Origin: Alkalitalea saponilacus
GTDB lineage: Bacteria; Bacteroidota; Bacteroidia; Bacteroidales; Marinilabiliaceae
Direction of reading: 5' to 3'
DNA length: 64,000 bases
Assembly (NCBI RefSeq): GCF_900168165.1
Contig: NZ_FUYV01000002.1
Coordinates: 248,001-312,000 of the forward strand
Numbering within the stretch: position 1 is the first letter of the stretch; each line of letters opens with the position of its first letter. A program made the translations under genes and the position numbers. This document shows, piece by piece, positions 35,777 through 44,231 of the stretch. Under the pieces are notes generated by a model, which searched no databases, was not told the origin of the DNA, and saw only the letters and a program-made list of their open reading frames with translations.

Positions 35777-37708
35777 TTATAATTGAGTAAAATTTAAATC
35801 GAAACTTATGGATATGTGATATGTTCTGCCGGGCATGGCGTAATATCTTTCATTTTGATAATCCTCGTTTAGTAAATTCTTAACCTGCGCCATAAGGATA
35901 AGGCTATGCTGATTAAATGGCAGGCGATAACTAAGTCCGGAATTTGCCATCACATGCGATGGCAATGTATTGCCATCGTTGTCATAATAACGCTCCCCGG
36001 TATAGCCTAAATCGGCAAAACAGGAAAACTCCCGCCATTTCATCTGCAAAAATGAATTGCCCATATGCAAAGGAGAATACATCAATTGTTGATCATTGAC
36101 GTGACTGGCAGTGATGTCTTTTATCCGTTTCACAGGATTATAAGTATAATTCAAGCCTCCTTCCAAAGAAAAACTTTGCATTTCAATGCCGGCATGCAAC
36201 TGTATCTCCATTCCTTTGCTTTGTACTTTCTGGATATTTCTGGCTTCCCACTGACCAAAGTTTCTCCACTCTATCCAGTTGTCCACATCCATGTAAAAAG
36301 CATTGACTCTGAGTCGGTAGTAATCAGCACCCGGCTGATACAGCATGGTAACGCCTCCTTCAATATTGATTCCCACTTCTGATTTCAGATTAGGATTACC
36401 CTGAGTTCCCCAAAAACGATCGTTTAATGTGGGAATGCGATAACTTCTGGACACCCCGGAGTTAAAGGTTGTTCGCAAAGCCTCACTGGTATTCATGGCA
36501 TACTCCGCCATGAAAGAGGGTGCAAACGGAGCATTAAACCCTGTAACATATGGTTGGCGAAGATTAATGGTGGTTTTTAAGTTCTTTATTGGCTCATAAA
36601 ACCAGGAAAGAAAAAGATGAGCCCGCTGCTCATAGCGAATGTTGTCGCGGGAATAAGCGTGCACATCTGGTACAATATACTTATAGCGTCCACCAAATCG
36701 CAATTCCTGATTGGGAGCATAACTGTAACTCACCAGGGCATCGGTGACCAATCTTTCTGTGGCCACAAGCTGATCATTAATATTGTTGTAAATCTGCCTG
36801 TCACGGACATAACCAGCCCCTGCTTTATATTGAATTTCGCTGCTGTTATTTTCATATTCCACCCAGCTTCTAAAATTCTTATTATCCAGTTCCGCCGTCG
36901 ATTCGTATGTAATATTCGATGGCATATTGGGTTGTACCTGATGCCAGCTCTCTTCGTACCAAAATGAGGATTTCAGTGTTTCTCCGGGGGCAAGAAGATA
37001 ATTAAACTGCTGCAGAACACCACGGTTGTGAACTTCTGCTCCGTTTTGCCGGTCTTTTATGGGAGTTGGGTCGGTAAAACGGTTGTTATGATAAGGGTTT
37101 TTAAACGAAAACCGGTTTCGGTTTTCGTAATTATAGAACTTTGTGACCGATTCCCAAACACCGTTGCCCAAATATAGTTTTTCACCATAAAAGTGTTCAC
37201 CATAAGAGCCATTGGAATAGATTCGGTAATTTCTCACACCTTTTGTCCACGTATGGTTTTGCTCCAGATAAATGGCTCCTCCTATGGCTCCTGAACCATT
37301 AATGGCCGAAGAACTGCCATACTGAACATCAATCCGGTCGAAAAGGAAAACCGGAATTTTTGTCATGTTTGAATGCCCCAATGTATGACTGTTGATGTTG
37401 ATGCCGCCAAAATTAATGGCAGTATGGTCGGGTGCTGTGCCCCGAAAACGAATGGTGGACAAACCCCCGGCATTCCCCTTAATGTAGACAGGGGTAAATC
37501 TTGAAAACACCTCCTCCAAATTGCCAGATTGGGCAATTTGCATTTGAGCGGCCGGAATTCGGTCTATCTTGGCTCCCGGTTGAAACCGACGGTAACTACT
37601 ATAAGTTGTAACCTCCTCCAAAAAAACGGAATCGATGACAAAATCTGATTCACCGGCAATAAGTGGAAATGTGATAAACAAACAGAATAAGTAATACAAA
37701 TGTCTCAT
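35777..37708 (-). CDS. btuB: TonB-dependent cobalamin receptor
   Basis: About 643 residues from the ATG at 37708, which opens a signal peptide (MRHLYYLFCLFITFPLIAG); an in-frame ATG at 37720 is also possible. After a short TonB-box-like stretch (FVIDSVFLEEVTTYSSYR) comes the plug domain (AQSGNLEEVFSRFTPVYIKGNAGGLSTIRFRGTAPDHTAINFGGININSHTLG ... IDVQYGSSSAINGSGAIGGAIYL). A 22-strand-type barrel follows with the usual aromatic-rich strands and the TonB-dependent family end LLNEDYQNERYYAMPGRTYHISISFDL. Substrate follows from the cobalamin riboswitch directly upstream and btuG 11 bases downstream. Confidence 0.94.
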   Translation of the reverse strand: MRHLYYLFCLFITFPLIAGESDFVIDSVFLEEVTTYSSYRRFQPGAKIDRIPAAQMQIAQSGNLEEVFSRFTPVYIKGNAGGLSTIRFRGTAPDHTAINFGGININSHTLGHSNMTKIPVFLFDRIDVQYGSSSAINGSGAIGGAIYLEQNHTWTKGVRNYRIYSNGSYGEHFYGEKLYLGNGVWESVTKFYNYENRNRFSFKNPYHNNRFTDPTPIKDRQNGAEVHNRGVLQQFNYLLAPGETLKSSFWYEESWHQVQPNMPSNITYESTAELDNKNFRSWVEYENNSSEIQYKAGAGYVRDRQIYNNINDQLVATERLVTDALVSYSYAPNQELRFGGRYKYIVPDVHAYSRDNIRYEQRAHLFLSWFYEPIKNLKTTINLRQPYVTGFNAPFAPSFMAEYAMNTSEALRTTFNSGVSRSYRIPTLNDRFWGTQGNPNLKSEVGINIEGGVTMLYQPGADYYRLRVNAFYMDVDNWIEWRNFGQWEARNIQKVQSKGMEIQLHAGIEMQSFSLEGGLNYTYNPVKRIKDITASHVNDQQLMYSPLHMGNSFLQMKWREFSCFADLGYTGERYYDNDGNTLPSHVMANSGLSYRLPFNQHSLILMAQVKNLLNEDYQNERYYAMPGRTYHISISFDLNFTQL

Positions 37709-37856
37709 GCTTAAACTCATAAATATGAGCTAAGGGCAAAATGATTTGTGAAATTTTCCAGGTTGATTTTATGCAATAGAATAATGCTTTTTTGCATAAA
37801 CAACAGCCGTTTGCCAATGGTAACTTTGTCCGGACGAAAAAAATGGCATGTTTCAC

Positions 37857-38143
37857 AAGCTTTAATCCCGAAGCTTTGTTAATAAATGGTGTTCATATGG
37901 CAGGTCTTCTGGCTCGTTCCGGTTTTTGAAGGCCTTCCCGGTTTCAGTGAGCAGTGAACAGTGAGCAGTGGACAGCGATAACTGAATACTGACAACTGAA
38001 CACTGATAACTGATTTACCAGTGGCGAAGAATATCAAAAACCTATTAAAGAACTTACAGCTGCGGGTACAGCTCCGGAATTTTCCTTACGGAATCACCGG
38101 ATTCCCTTTTCATTCCGTCTGCGAAACACAGATCGGAAAACCA
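37857..38143 (-). promoter_or_regulatory. Cobalamin riboswitch controlling btuB
   Basis: On the minus strand, 5' to 3': a P2/P3-type stem (CCGATCTG ... CAGACGG), the conserved AAAAGGGAATCCGG core, a hairpin AGCTG-UACCCG-CAGCT (L5, CCCG opposite plus 38063-38066), GCCACTGG, CCGGGAAGGC, and the B12 box AGCCAGAAGACCTGCC (plus 37899-37914). Downstream is a hairpin AAGCTT ... AAGCTT (plus 37857-37876) whose loop begins CGGGA. That loop can pair with CCCG of L5, the L5-L13 kissing contact of this class. The btuB start is about 150 bases further on. A long heptad array replaces the loop between CCACTG and GGGAAGGC. Confidence 0.95.
37945..38014. repeat. Ten-unit heptad array within the btuB riboswitch
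   Basis: Ten consecutive 7-base units: the first four read CAGTGAN or CAGTGGA, the fifth CAGCGAT, and the last five NACTGAN. CAGT and ACTG are complementary, so the two halves can fold back with a 4-bp paired block every seven bases. The array lies exactly between the conserved CCACTG and GGGAAGGC segments of the aptamer. Confidence 0.9.
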
Positions 38144-38153
38144 AACTTGGATG

Positions 38154-38184
38154 CAAATTTAGAGTTTTATTTTGAATGTGGAAA
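38154..38184 (-). promoter_or_regulatory. Promoter of the btuB riboswitch transcript
   Basis: Minus-strand TAAATTTG (plus 38154-38161) is a perfect -7 box, with TTTC (plus 38181-38184) 19 bases upstream at the -33 position. Transcription would begin a few bases before the first riboswitch stem. Confidence 0.65.
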
Positions 38185-38209
38185 TAAAAAATGAATGCAA
38201 GTCAAAAAA

Positions 38210-38435
38210 TCCTCTGTGCCACTACTGTGGCTTAATGGTTGGCACTGCTAATCATCCCAGCTATAACCATAATACCACTTCTGCCCGGGTAATGCGATAA
38301 ACTCCCGGATAGAACAGATGAAAAGGCATCTGATGGCTACAAGACATCCCTTATCCCAAACAGCTTGTCGAAACGAGACGAAAGTATGGTAAAAAACACA
38401 GCCCTGAATATTACCGTAAAACCCAATAGAATAAG
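38210..38435. other. Candidate structured non-coding RNA segment
   Basis: This part of the gap between the btuB promoter and the T9SS gene has a high density of short complementary arms: GTGCCA/TGGCAC (38216-38245), GCCAC/GTGGC (38218-38231), CCGGG/CCCGG (38285-38308) and CAGATG/CATCTG (38315-38332). It also has GAAA tetraloop-like hairpins and a TATGG tetraloop-receptor-like segment near 38365-38390. It has no credible reading frame. The GAAA/TATGG features recall domain I of a group II intron, but no intron-encoded protein, domain V or splice boundaries are visible. Strand and identity are undetermined. The remaining bases to 38637 hold the palindrome at 38456 and nothing else recognised. 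Confidence 0.35.
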
Positions 38436-38455
38436 ATGTTTATGCCATAGTTTCA

Positions 38456-38487
38456 TTTTCATGGGTGATATACATCACCCATGAAAA
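38456..38487. promoter_or_regulatory. 14-bp perfect palindrome, possible CRP/FNR-type operator
   Basis: Perfect 14-base arms around ATAC. The core reads GTGA-N6-TCAC (equally GTGAT-N4-ATCAC), the shape of CRP/FNR-superfamily sites. It lies 150 bases upstream of the T9SS gene at 38638. No T-run follows on either strand, so a terminator is less likely. Confidence 0.45.
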
Positions 38488-38637
38488 ATATGCAGATCCC
38501 TAAAAAATGTCGTATCTTAAGTAACGGATATATATTGGTTAGATAGACTCAAGCGAAAGATCGCTGTAAATCTATTGTTGCCAATAAAATGAACAGCCCC
38601 ACTAAGACTGTATATACGTATTTAACAGCTCAAAACT

Positions 38638-41600
38638 ATGACAATAAAACGAATTTGTTGCATTGCGGTTTTATTATCCATAATGGCAAACGCCATATCA
38701 GATGATCCCACACCTTTAGTAAGCAATATAGAACTTACCCCTTTGCCGGTAATTTCTTATTTTGGATTATACGAAGTGCGTGCCGATCTGAATCCTAACG
38801 GCACCACCATTGATGCCGTGAATGCAATCACCTCAATTGTTAATGGTGAAGGACCGGAAGCGCATTCGGAGTTTTATACTGATGGAGAGGAATTTAATGA
38901 GGATCCCTACAAAAAAGTGATGACAAACATTGGGGGGGACACCTACTCAAACAATACAATAAGACCGGATGATGTTTACCCGGAAATATTCTTTGCGCCC
39001 ACCAATGTTACTACAACTAACGTACCAGTAGATATACAGATCAATCGATCTCAATATCACATAATGAAGTTTAATAATCCTTTTAAGATAGTCAATAACT
39101 CAAGCATTTTTATTGAATTTTATGCTGAGCCCCGTTCGGGATCGAGCATCGATTTACAGGTATATATTGTAGGTGGTGGTGAAAGCTTAAGCTTTTTTCA
39201 AGGCAGCGACTGGCGGAATGATTCGAATGCCGAATTGGTAGGCACAATAAACAGAGACGATGATTTTAACCACACCCACGGACCCAACTCAAAACACCAC
39301 ATAGTGAGATTGTTGACCAACGAGGATGGGACTATTGGCAACAATTCTATTGATATAAACGGTGATTTTTGGATAGTTCTAATGGCTCCAACACCTGCAG
39401 CCGTGCGCTCCTGGGATTTAAAATACCACACAAAAGACAAAAACGGTGGGCGCGATAATGACGGCTTGATTGATCAGCCACTTTCCGGCAATGCAACATG
39501 GTACAGGGGCAACGCAACAAATTGGACTACAGCTGCCCAATCAGGACTGCCCGATGTGCACATCCATCTGGCCAGAGCGGGTACAGATGGAGAAACAGAA
39601 ATTATTGATAAAATAGGCATAGAAATAGAAGTTGAATACACCTACGAAGGTCTGGATTATACAACCACCAGCGACCTCAGCGAATTCCCATTTGAAGAAA
39701 TCCCCAACCTGCCACCCAATGCAAGCGCCTTAATTAATCCTCAGCCTTGTGCTTACAGTGGGAATTTCGACATCTCATGGGTGCCTGCGACGGATCCCAA
39801 CGGAGATGAACTTACCTACAATGTTTACCTCATAGATGCCGTTACAGGGGAGCAAGTAGGTGCTGCTATTGCCACAGATATTAGCGCAACCTCAATAACC
39901 CCATACGATATTAGTGGAGTCGCTGCCGGCTATTATGACATTAAAATAGAAGCTTGCGATGCCGAGTTTTGCACTCCGTTTTTTTGGTCCGGGCGATATG
40001 GAAATGCGGGTGAATACATATATATTGGTGCTGCGGGAAGCTTGTACAGATCCACAGCAACCGGGGATTGGGATGATAATTCGGTTTGGGAGAAGAACTC
40101 GGGCAATTGTGGCTGGGTAGCAGCCGGAGCCGATGAATATCCTGAAACTGCACAATACTCTTATATCTCTTCTTCGCATGAAATTACTTTGAATGTAGAA
40201 GATTACTCATCGAACATTTTCATTGAAGGAACGCTTTCCGCTGCATCCGGAATAAACACCACCAACATCATTTGCGATATGGCGGCGGTCATTAAATGTG
40301 GTGGCGATTGGGAGGCAACTAATTTTACGCCATCTACCTCGGAGGTGATATTTAACGGAACGTCTGAAATTAAAAGCAACAATTCATTCTACAACTTAAC
40401 AATAAAAGACGAATCAGAAACAACTGTCCCAAATGGTATAACAACAGAGGTTTTAAGCGAATTAAAAATAGAGGCTGGCGGGACTTTAAAGCAGGAACCA
40501 GGTTCTATAATTGAAGTAAGCGGGCGCTTACTTCTGGAGTCTTCTCCCGGCATTAATGCAACGTATCTCCCCGGAGGAACTTTAACAATCGCACCTGGCA
40601 GTGTTGAAATACAACAGGTCATTAACAACGATGACCACACCTACTCCCTGGCAGTTCCAGTTTCGGGTGCATCAGCAAGTTCCATTGGGATTAACAACCG
40701 AATATACAGGTGGGACAATGCAACTGGTCAATGGGATGAAGTGGGATCGGAAGAAGTGCTGGTTCCCGGACAGGGCTATATTTGCAGAAGTACTGACAGT
40801 CCGTTGTCTATTTCGGGAGCAATCAACACCACCGAGGTAGGGGCATCCCTTTCCCGCTCAGAAAGCGGATTAGGATGGAATATGATTGGAAATCCTTTTA
40901 CAGCATCATTAGACTGGAATGAGTTAGGCATCACAGCGGAAGACGACATAGAACATTCGTTCTGGATGTGGTTGATGCCCGATGATGTATATGGGGTTTA
41001 CAACGGACTTACGGAGCTAGGCACAAACGGTGTCACCTCATTAATTCCCTCTAACCATTCATTTTTTGTAAAGGTAAAGGAAGGAGAGGAAAGTGCTTCA
41101 CTGATGCTCACACCCGGTGCGCTAACTGCCAACACCACATCCTATCTTAAAAATTCATCTGCAAATCCGGTTCAAGACCTCATAAGAATTTCAGCATCTT
41201 CTGATCTTTCTACTGACGAAGCAATTATTGCCTTTATCGATGATGGTATTGCAAACATTAATGCCTACAGCTCTGAGAAGCGATTTGCCAACAGCCCTAA
41301 CGCCATAGAGGTATTCAGTTTGAATGACACTAAAAGAAATGCGATTAATGCACTTTTCTATGAAAACAACCTGGCTGTGCCACTTGGTTTTAATGTTCAA
41401 AAGGCAGGTCACTATTCTATTGCAATTAACAGCCAATTAACAAACAGAAATGTGTCTCTGTTCGATTTGGATACCGATGAGTTGGTGCTTAATGGAAGTG
41501 ATGGGTCATATGAGTTTTATGCAGACAAAAAAATGCTTAATGAGAACAGGTTTCTTCTTGTGTTTAAGAACGATGTCATTACGGCAGAAGAGAGCCCAAT

Positions 41601-41847
41601 GAAGGAGAATGACCTTCAGGATGGCCTGGAGTATTTCGTTGAGAAACGACAATTGTTTTTAAAAATAAAGGAAGAGAAGCCTGTAAAATGGGTCACTGTT
41701 ACGGATTTATCGGGACGATTGATATTTGTAAATGACAATTACAACACAGGCATTCGTTCTTTGGGAAATTACAATCCGGGCATATATATCATAAACATCA
41801 CGAAAACAAATGGCAATCACTTTGTTGGAAAAGTTGTGATTCGCTAA
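38638..41847 (+). CDS. T9SS-secreted surface protein
   Basis: A 1069-residue exported protein. The signal peptide is MTIKRICCIAVLLSIMANAIS. An N-terminal region of about 330 residues with no recognised domain is followed by a fibronectin-III-like module (near 365-450; PCAYSGNFDISWVPATDPNGDELTYNVYL) and a beta-helix-like stretch (about 470-640; TLSAASGINTTNIICDMAAVIKCGG, EVIFNGTSEIKSNNSFYNLTIKD). Then comes a segment resembling the region before T9SS domains in many Bacteroidota proteins (GWNMIGNPFTASLDWNEL ... HSFFVKVKEG). The last 75 or so residues (VEKRQLFLKIKEEKPVKWVTVTDLSGRLIF ... YNPGIYIINITKTNG ... VGKVVIR) form a T9SS sorting domain. Function unknown; adhesion or matrix role is possible. 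The small gene at 41886 follows after 38 bases. Confidence 0.85.
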   Translation: MTIKRICCIAVLLSIMANAISDDPTPLVSNIELTPLPVISYFGLYEVRADLNPNGTTIDAVNAITSIVNGEGPEAHSEFYTDGEEFNEDPYKKVMTNIGGDTYSNNTIRPDDVYPEIFFAPTNVTTTNVPVDIQINRSQYHIMKFNNPFKIVNNSSIFIEFYAEPRSGSSIDLQVYIVGGGESLSFFQGSDWRNDSNAELVGTINRDDDFNHTHGPNSKHHIVRLLTNEDGTIGNNSIDINGDFWIVLMAPTPAAVRSWDLKYHTKDKNGGRDNDGLIDQPLSGNATWYRGNATNWTTAAQSGLPDVHIHLARAGTDGETEIIDKIGIEIEVEYTYEGLDYTTTSDLSEFPFEEIPNLPPNASALINPQPCAYSGNFDISWVPATDPNGDELTYNVYLIDAVTGEQVGAAIATDISATSITPYDISGVAAGYYDIKIEACDAEFCTPFFWSGRYGNAGEYIYIGAAGSLYRSTATGDWDDNSVWEKNSGNCGWVAAGADEYPETAQYSYISSSHEITLNVEDYSSNIFIEGTLSAASGINTTNIICDMAAVIKCGGDWEATNFTPSTSEVIFNGTSEIKSNNSFYNLTIKDESETTVPNGITTEVLSELKIEAGGTLKQEPGSIIEVSGRLLLESSPGINATYLPGGTLTIAPGSVEIQQVINNDDHTYSLAVPVSGASASSIGINNRIYRWDNATGQWDEVGSEEVLVPGQGYICRSTDSPLSISGAINTTEVGASLSRSESGLGWNMIGNPFTASLDWNELGITAEDDIEHSFWMWLMPDDVYGVYNGLTELGTNGVTSLIPSNHSFFVKVKEGEESASLMLTPGALTANTTSYLKNSSANPVQDLIRISASSDLSTDEAIIAFIDDGIANINAYSSEKRFANSPNAIEVFSLNDTKRNAINALFYENNLAVPLGFNVQKAGHYSIAINSQLTNRNVSLFDLDTDELVLNGSDGSYEFYADKKMLNENRFLLVFKNDVITAEESPMKENDLQDGLEYFVEKRQLFLKIKEEKPVKWVTVTDLSGRLIFVNDNYNTGIRSLGNYNPGIYIINITKTNGNHFVGKVVIR

Positions 41848-41885
41848 AAGTTTATTCACCTATTTAGTAGATGGTATTTTAGTTT

Positions 41886-42098
41886 ATGAAAAAACGCAAA
41901 AAATATAAAAAGCCGACCATTGAATTTATTTCAATAGACCACCAGATCTCAATCATGATGCTGTCGGAAGGAGGCCCTCCCGATCCCAACACGCCATGGG
42001 CGGCATCGCAATTTGAGGAGGATTACTCAGAAATTTTTAAAACCAATAGAAAAGAGGCATTCCCCGATTTCCCTAGTGCAAGAAGCCCTTTTGATTAG
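41886..42098 (+). CDS. Small 70-residue protein after the T9SS gene
   Basis: A short protein with a very basic N-terminus (KKRKKYKKPTIEF), a hydrophobic middle (ISIDHQISIMML), a glycine/proline/acidic stretch (SEGGPPDPNTPW) and a Phe/Pro/Asp end (FPDFPSARSPFD). The KKPxIEFxSxD opening resembles many uncharacterised short open reading frames in Bacteroidota that sit next to surface-protein genes. No signal peptide. It lies 38 bases downstream of the T9SS gene on the same strand. Not recognised as a known peptide family; a precursor peptide is possible but unsupported. Confidence 0.6.
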   Translation: MKKRKKYKKPTIEFISIDHQISIMMLSEGGPPDPNTPWAASQFEEDYSEIFKTNRKEAFPDFPSARSPFD

Positions 42099-42303
42099 TC
42101 GAGGGTTTGAGTTTTTCACAGATTAGCACTAAATCATGATATTCATATATCTTAAACACGTACGGCCACCAAGCTATTAGTAATTATAAGAAAAGACAAG
42201 TTCAACATGACCCATAATCGTAGAAAATTTTGAAACCAGGCAGTCCCGATTTTTTCTTTTTGTTGGATGCCGAAAGAACCGAATGTTTATTGATAAACGA
42301 TCT

Positions 42304-43098
42304 CTATTCAGGCAAACGTGCAGCCTGAACATGCATCCAATCGAAATTGCGTTTCCGACCTAAACTGATCCATCCTTCATCTTCCCAACATCTCCACCAA
42401 TGATCATAATCGGGATGGGCAAAAGAGGCTTTGTCCCGACCCCATCTAAGTTGATTCCTATCGGGGTCAAAATCGAGGGCTATGGCCCAGGCATGCATTG
42501 ACCAAAGAGAACCATTCCTTATTGGTCTGTTATTGAAACAACCTCCAAAATAATTAAGCTTTAAGCGTTGAATTTCCCTTTCGCCATAAATCTCCTTGAC
42601 TTTTTGCAACACAGAAATCAAGCTATCAGCCACTTTTTCGTGACAAGTAGTTCGGCGCACTTTGGTTCTTAATTGCCAGGCCAGTTTCATTTCATAGGGC
42701 AAATCGATGGTTTTAAGGCTGGTTCCTCTTTCCCCAAAAAACTCCATAAATTCATTGGAATGCTGCACCGGCCATCTGTTTGGGTTTGGCACTACAATCT
42801 CGTCGGGTCGCCATGCTGGCTGTGGCTTCCCATTTTCGATCAGATAGATTAACTCGTCATAGGCAGCTTGGGTTCTGGGTCCCCATAAACCATCTATTGG
42901 CCCTGCGTCTATTCCGCATTCGGAAGCAGCAATTTGAATAAACCCTATTATTTGTCGGTTTTTTGGCCACCGCTGATTTAAACCTTCAACACCAGCCATT
43001 CCGGCCAATGTAATTGGGCCGGCAATACCGTCAATACTTCCATTGTATAAACCCCTCTCATTTAGTAGGGTTTGAGCGGTTCTTACAGTTTGCTTCAT
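42304..43098 (-). CDS. Endolysin-like M15 peptidase with peptidoglycan-binding domains
   Basis: A 264-residue protein without signal peptide. The N-terminus has two short peptidoglycan-binding-type repeats (TAQTLLNERGLYNGSIDGIAGPITLAGM and IAASECGIDAGPIDGLWGPRTQAAYDEL). The C-terminal half has the M15 zinc peptidase motifs SMHAWAIALDFDP (the SxHxxGxAxD motif, with Ala for Gly) and FDWMHVQ (the WxH motif). This arrangement is typical of phage endolysins that cut peptide cross-links, not of periplasmic VanY. No holin, capsid, integrase or other phage gene is near it, so it looks like a solitary phage-derived gene. Confidence 0.82.
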   Translation of the reverse strand: MKQTVRTAQTLLNERGLYNGSIDGIAGPITLAGMAGVEGLNQRWPKNRQIIGFIQIAASECGIDAGPIDGLWGPRTQAAYDELIYLIENGKPQPAWRPDEIVVPNPNRWPVQHSNEFMEFFGERGTSLKTIDLPYEMKLAWQLRTKVRRTTCHEKVADSLISVLQKVKEIYGEREIQRLKLNYFGGCFNNRPIRNGSLWSMHAWAIALDFDPDRNQLRWGRDKASFAHPDYDHWWRCWEDEGWISLGRKRNFDWMHVQAARLPE

Positions 43099-43749
43099 GG
43101 CCTGCTTTTTTATGGTTAAAAAATGTAATTTCGTTAATTTTTAACAGAAATGGAACTTTTTATCCAACCAACAATCATGATGACAATAATCCGGATACTC
43201 TTTAAAGATCAGTTGAATCATGAACTCTATAAAAATAATCAAGTTGCCAATTTTGAGTCCGTTCCGCTTGTTTATTTTCCGCTATAACCCAATCCGGAAA
43301 AAGCACCTGAGAAAACACCTCGCACAGCATACAATCAGTAATATTAAGACATTTGCTCGAAACTGTCCGGTTAAAGATAACTATGGGATACTAATTTCAT
43401 TGGAACTATAAACTACAGCCTCAAAGATGTATAAAAAAAGAATTCCCTTTCGCAATAATATTAAGTTTTCGTGCAAATCAAATCTGCTGCAATAAACGCA
43501 ACACAATCTATCGATGTTTCGGAAAACCTAACTTAGCCTGTATTATTCACGAATTATCTATAACGATGCTCAACTACCTGCTAAATCCATACGTCCTCAA
43601 TAAAATTGACTTTAAAATAATCAATTATTACCTTCATCAATTTCCTTTGCGGTTGTCCATAGCTATTGGTATTTGATCATCTCATAGCGCCAATTCATGA
43701 AACGAAGTTCGACGTAAGTCAATAAAACAGGCTAGATGGAATTTTAGGA
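43099..43749. other. 651-base gap without a supported gene
   Basis: AT-rich sequence between the endolysin-like gene and the YD-repeat/T9SS gene. Short plus-strand reading frames exist (for example 43220-43411) but have no recognisable domain, signal or coding bias. No strong hairpin or promoter pair was seen. Confidence 0.3.
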
Positions 43750-44214
43750 TTATTTTTTGAGAACCTTGAATATTTCTGACTTGTTTTCTGATACAATGGT
43801 CACAAAATATATGCCAGGCAAGAAGCTGAAAATGTCAACCTCTGCCTGATTACTATTGCAATTCATTTTAAAGCAGACTCTTCCGTTAATGTCAGTTATA
43901 AATACCCTTTTGATCATTTCCCCCTGAACGGATTCAATAACAAAAGCATCCTCAACAGGATTGGGGTGAAGGAAAAAACTGCTCTGAATCCAATATTCTG
44001 TCAAAACCTCATTGATATAGGTATACACCTGAGTGTGTTTGTGGCTGAGGTTCCCTTCGACATCGTAACTGAAGGTGACTTTGTATTGGTTTTCGACTTC
44101 TTCGGTCACGACCCTGCCCTGCCGGTCATACTCGTAGGTGATCCTGGTTTGAGCCGTGATTGCTGACGAAATTAAAAATACCGCCAACCCAATATGTTTG
44201 ATTATTTTTTTCAT
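43750..44214 (-). CDS. Small YD-repeat protein with T9SS sorting domain
   Basis: A 154-residue exported protein: signal peptide (MKKIIKHIGLAVFLISSAITAQ), then two short RHS/YD-type repeats (ITYEYDRQGRVVTEEVEN and VTFSYDVEGNLSHKH), then a type A T9SS sorting domain (FFLHPNPVEDAFVIESV ... VFITDINGRVCFKM ... LPGIYFVTIVSENKSEIFKVLKK). It begins 17 bases after the large RHS gene on the same strand. It could be a remnant of a longer YD-repeat protein or a functional partner that brings the T9SS signal the large protein lacks. No immunity-protein family is recognised. Confidence 0.78.
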   Translation of the reverse strand: MKKIIKHIGLAVFLISSAITAQTRITYEYDRQGRVVTEEVENQYKVTFSYDVEGNLSHKHTQVYTYINEVLTEYWIQSSFFLHPNPVEDAFVIESVQGEMIKRVFITDINGRVCFKMNCNSNQAEVDIFSFLPGIYFVTIVSENKSEIFKVLKK

Positions 44215-44231
44215 CTGTATTAAACTTTGGT

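Noticed and set aside
37945-38014. CRISPR-like short repeats
   Set aside because: Units are contiguous heptads with no spacers and lie inside a riboswitch; no cas genes are present.
38210-38435. Complete group II intron
   Set aside because: No reverse transcriptase gene, no recognisable domain V and no clear GUGYG/AY boundaries; listed only as a structured-RNA candidate.
42304-43098. Prophage region
   Set aside because: Only one lysin-like gene is seen; no integrase, portal, capsid, tail or holin in the neighbourhood.
43220-43411. Possible 63-residue plus-strand gene in the 43.1-43.7 kb gap
   Set aside because: No domain, signal, start-site support or coding bias; likely chance.
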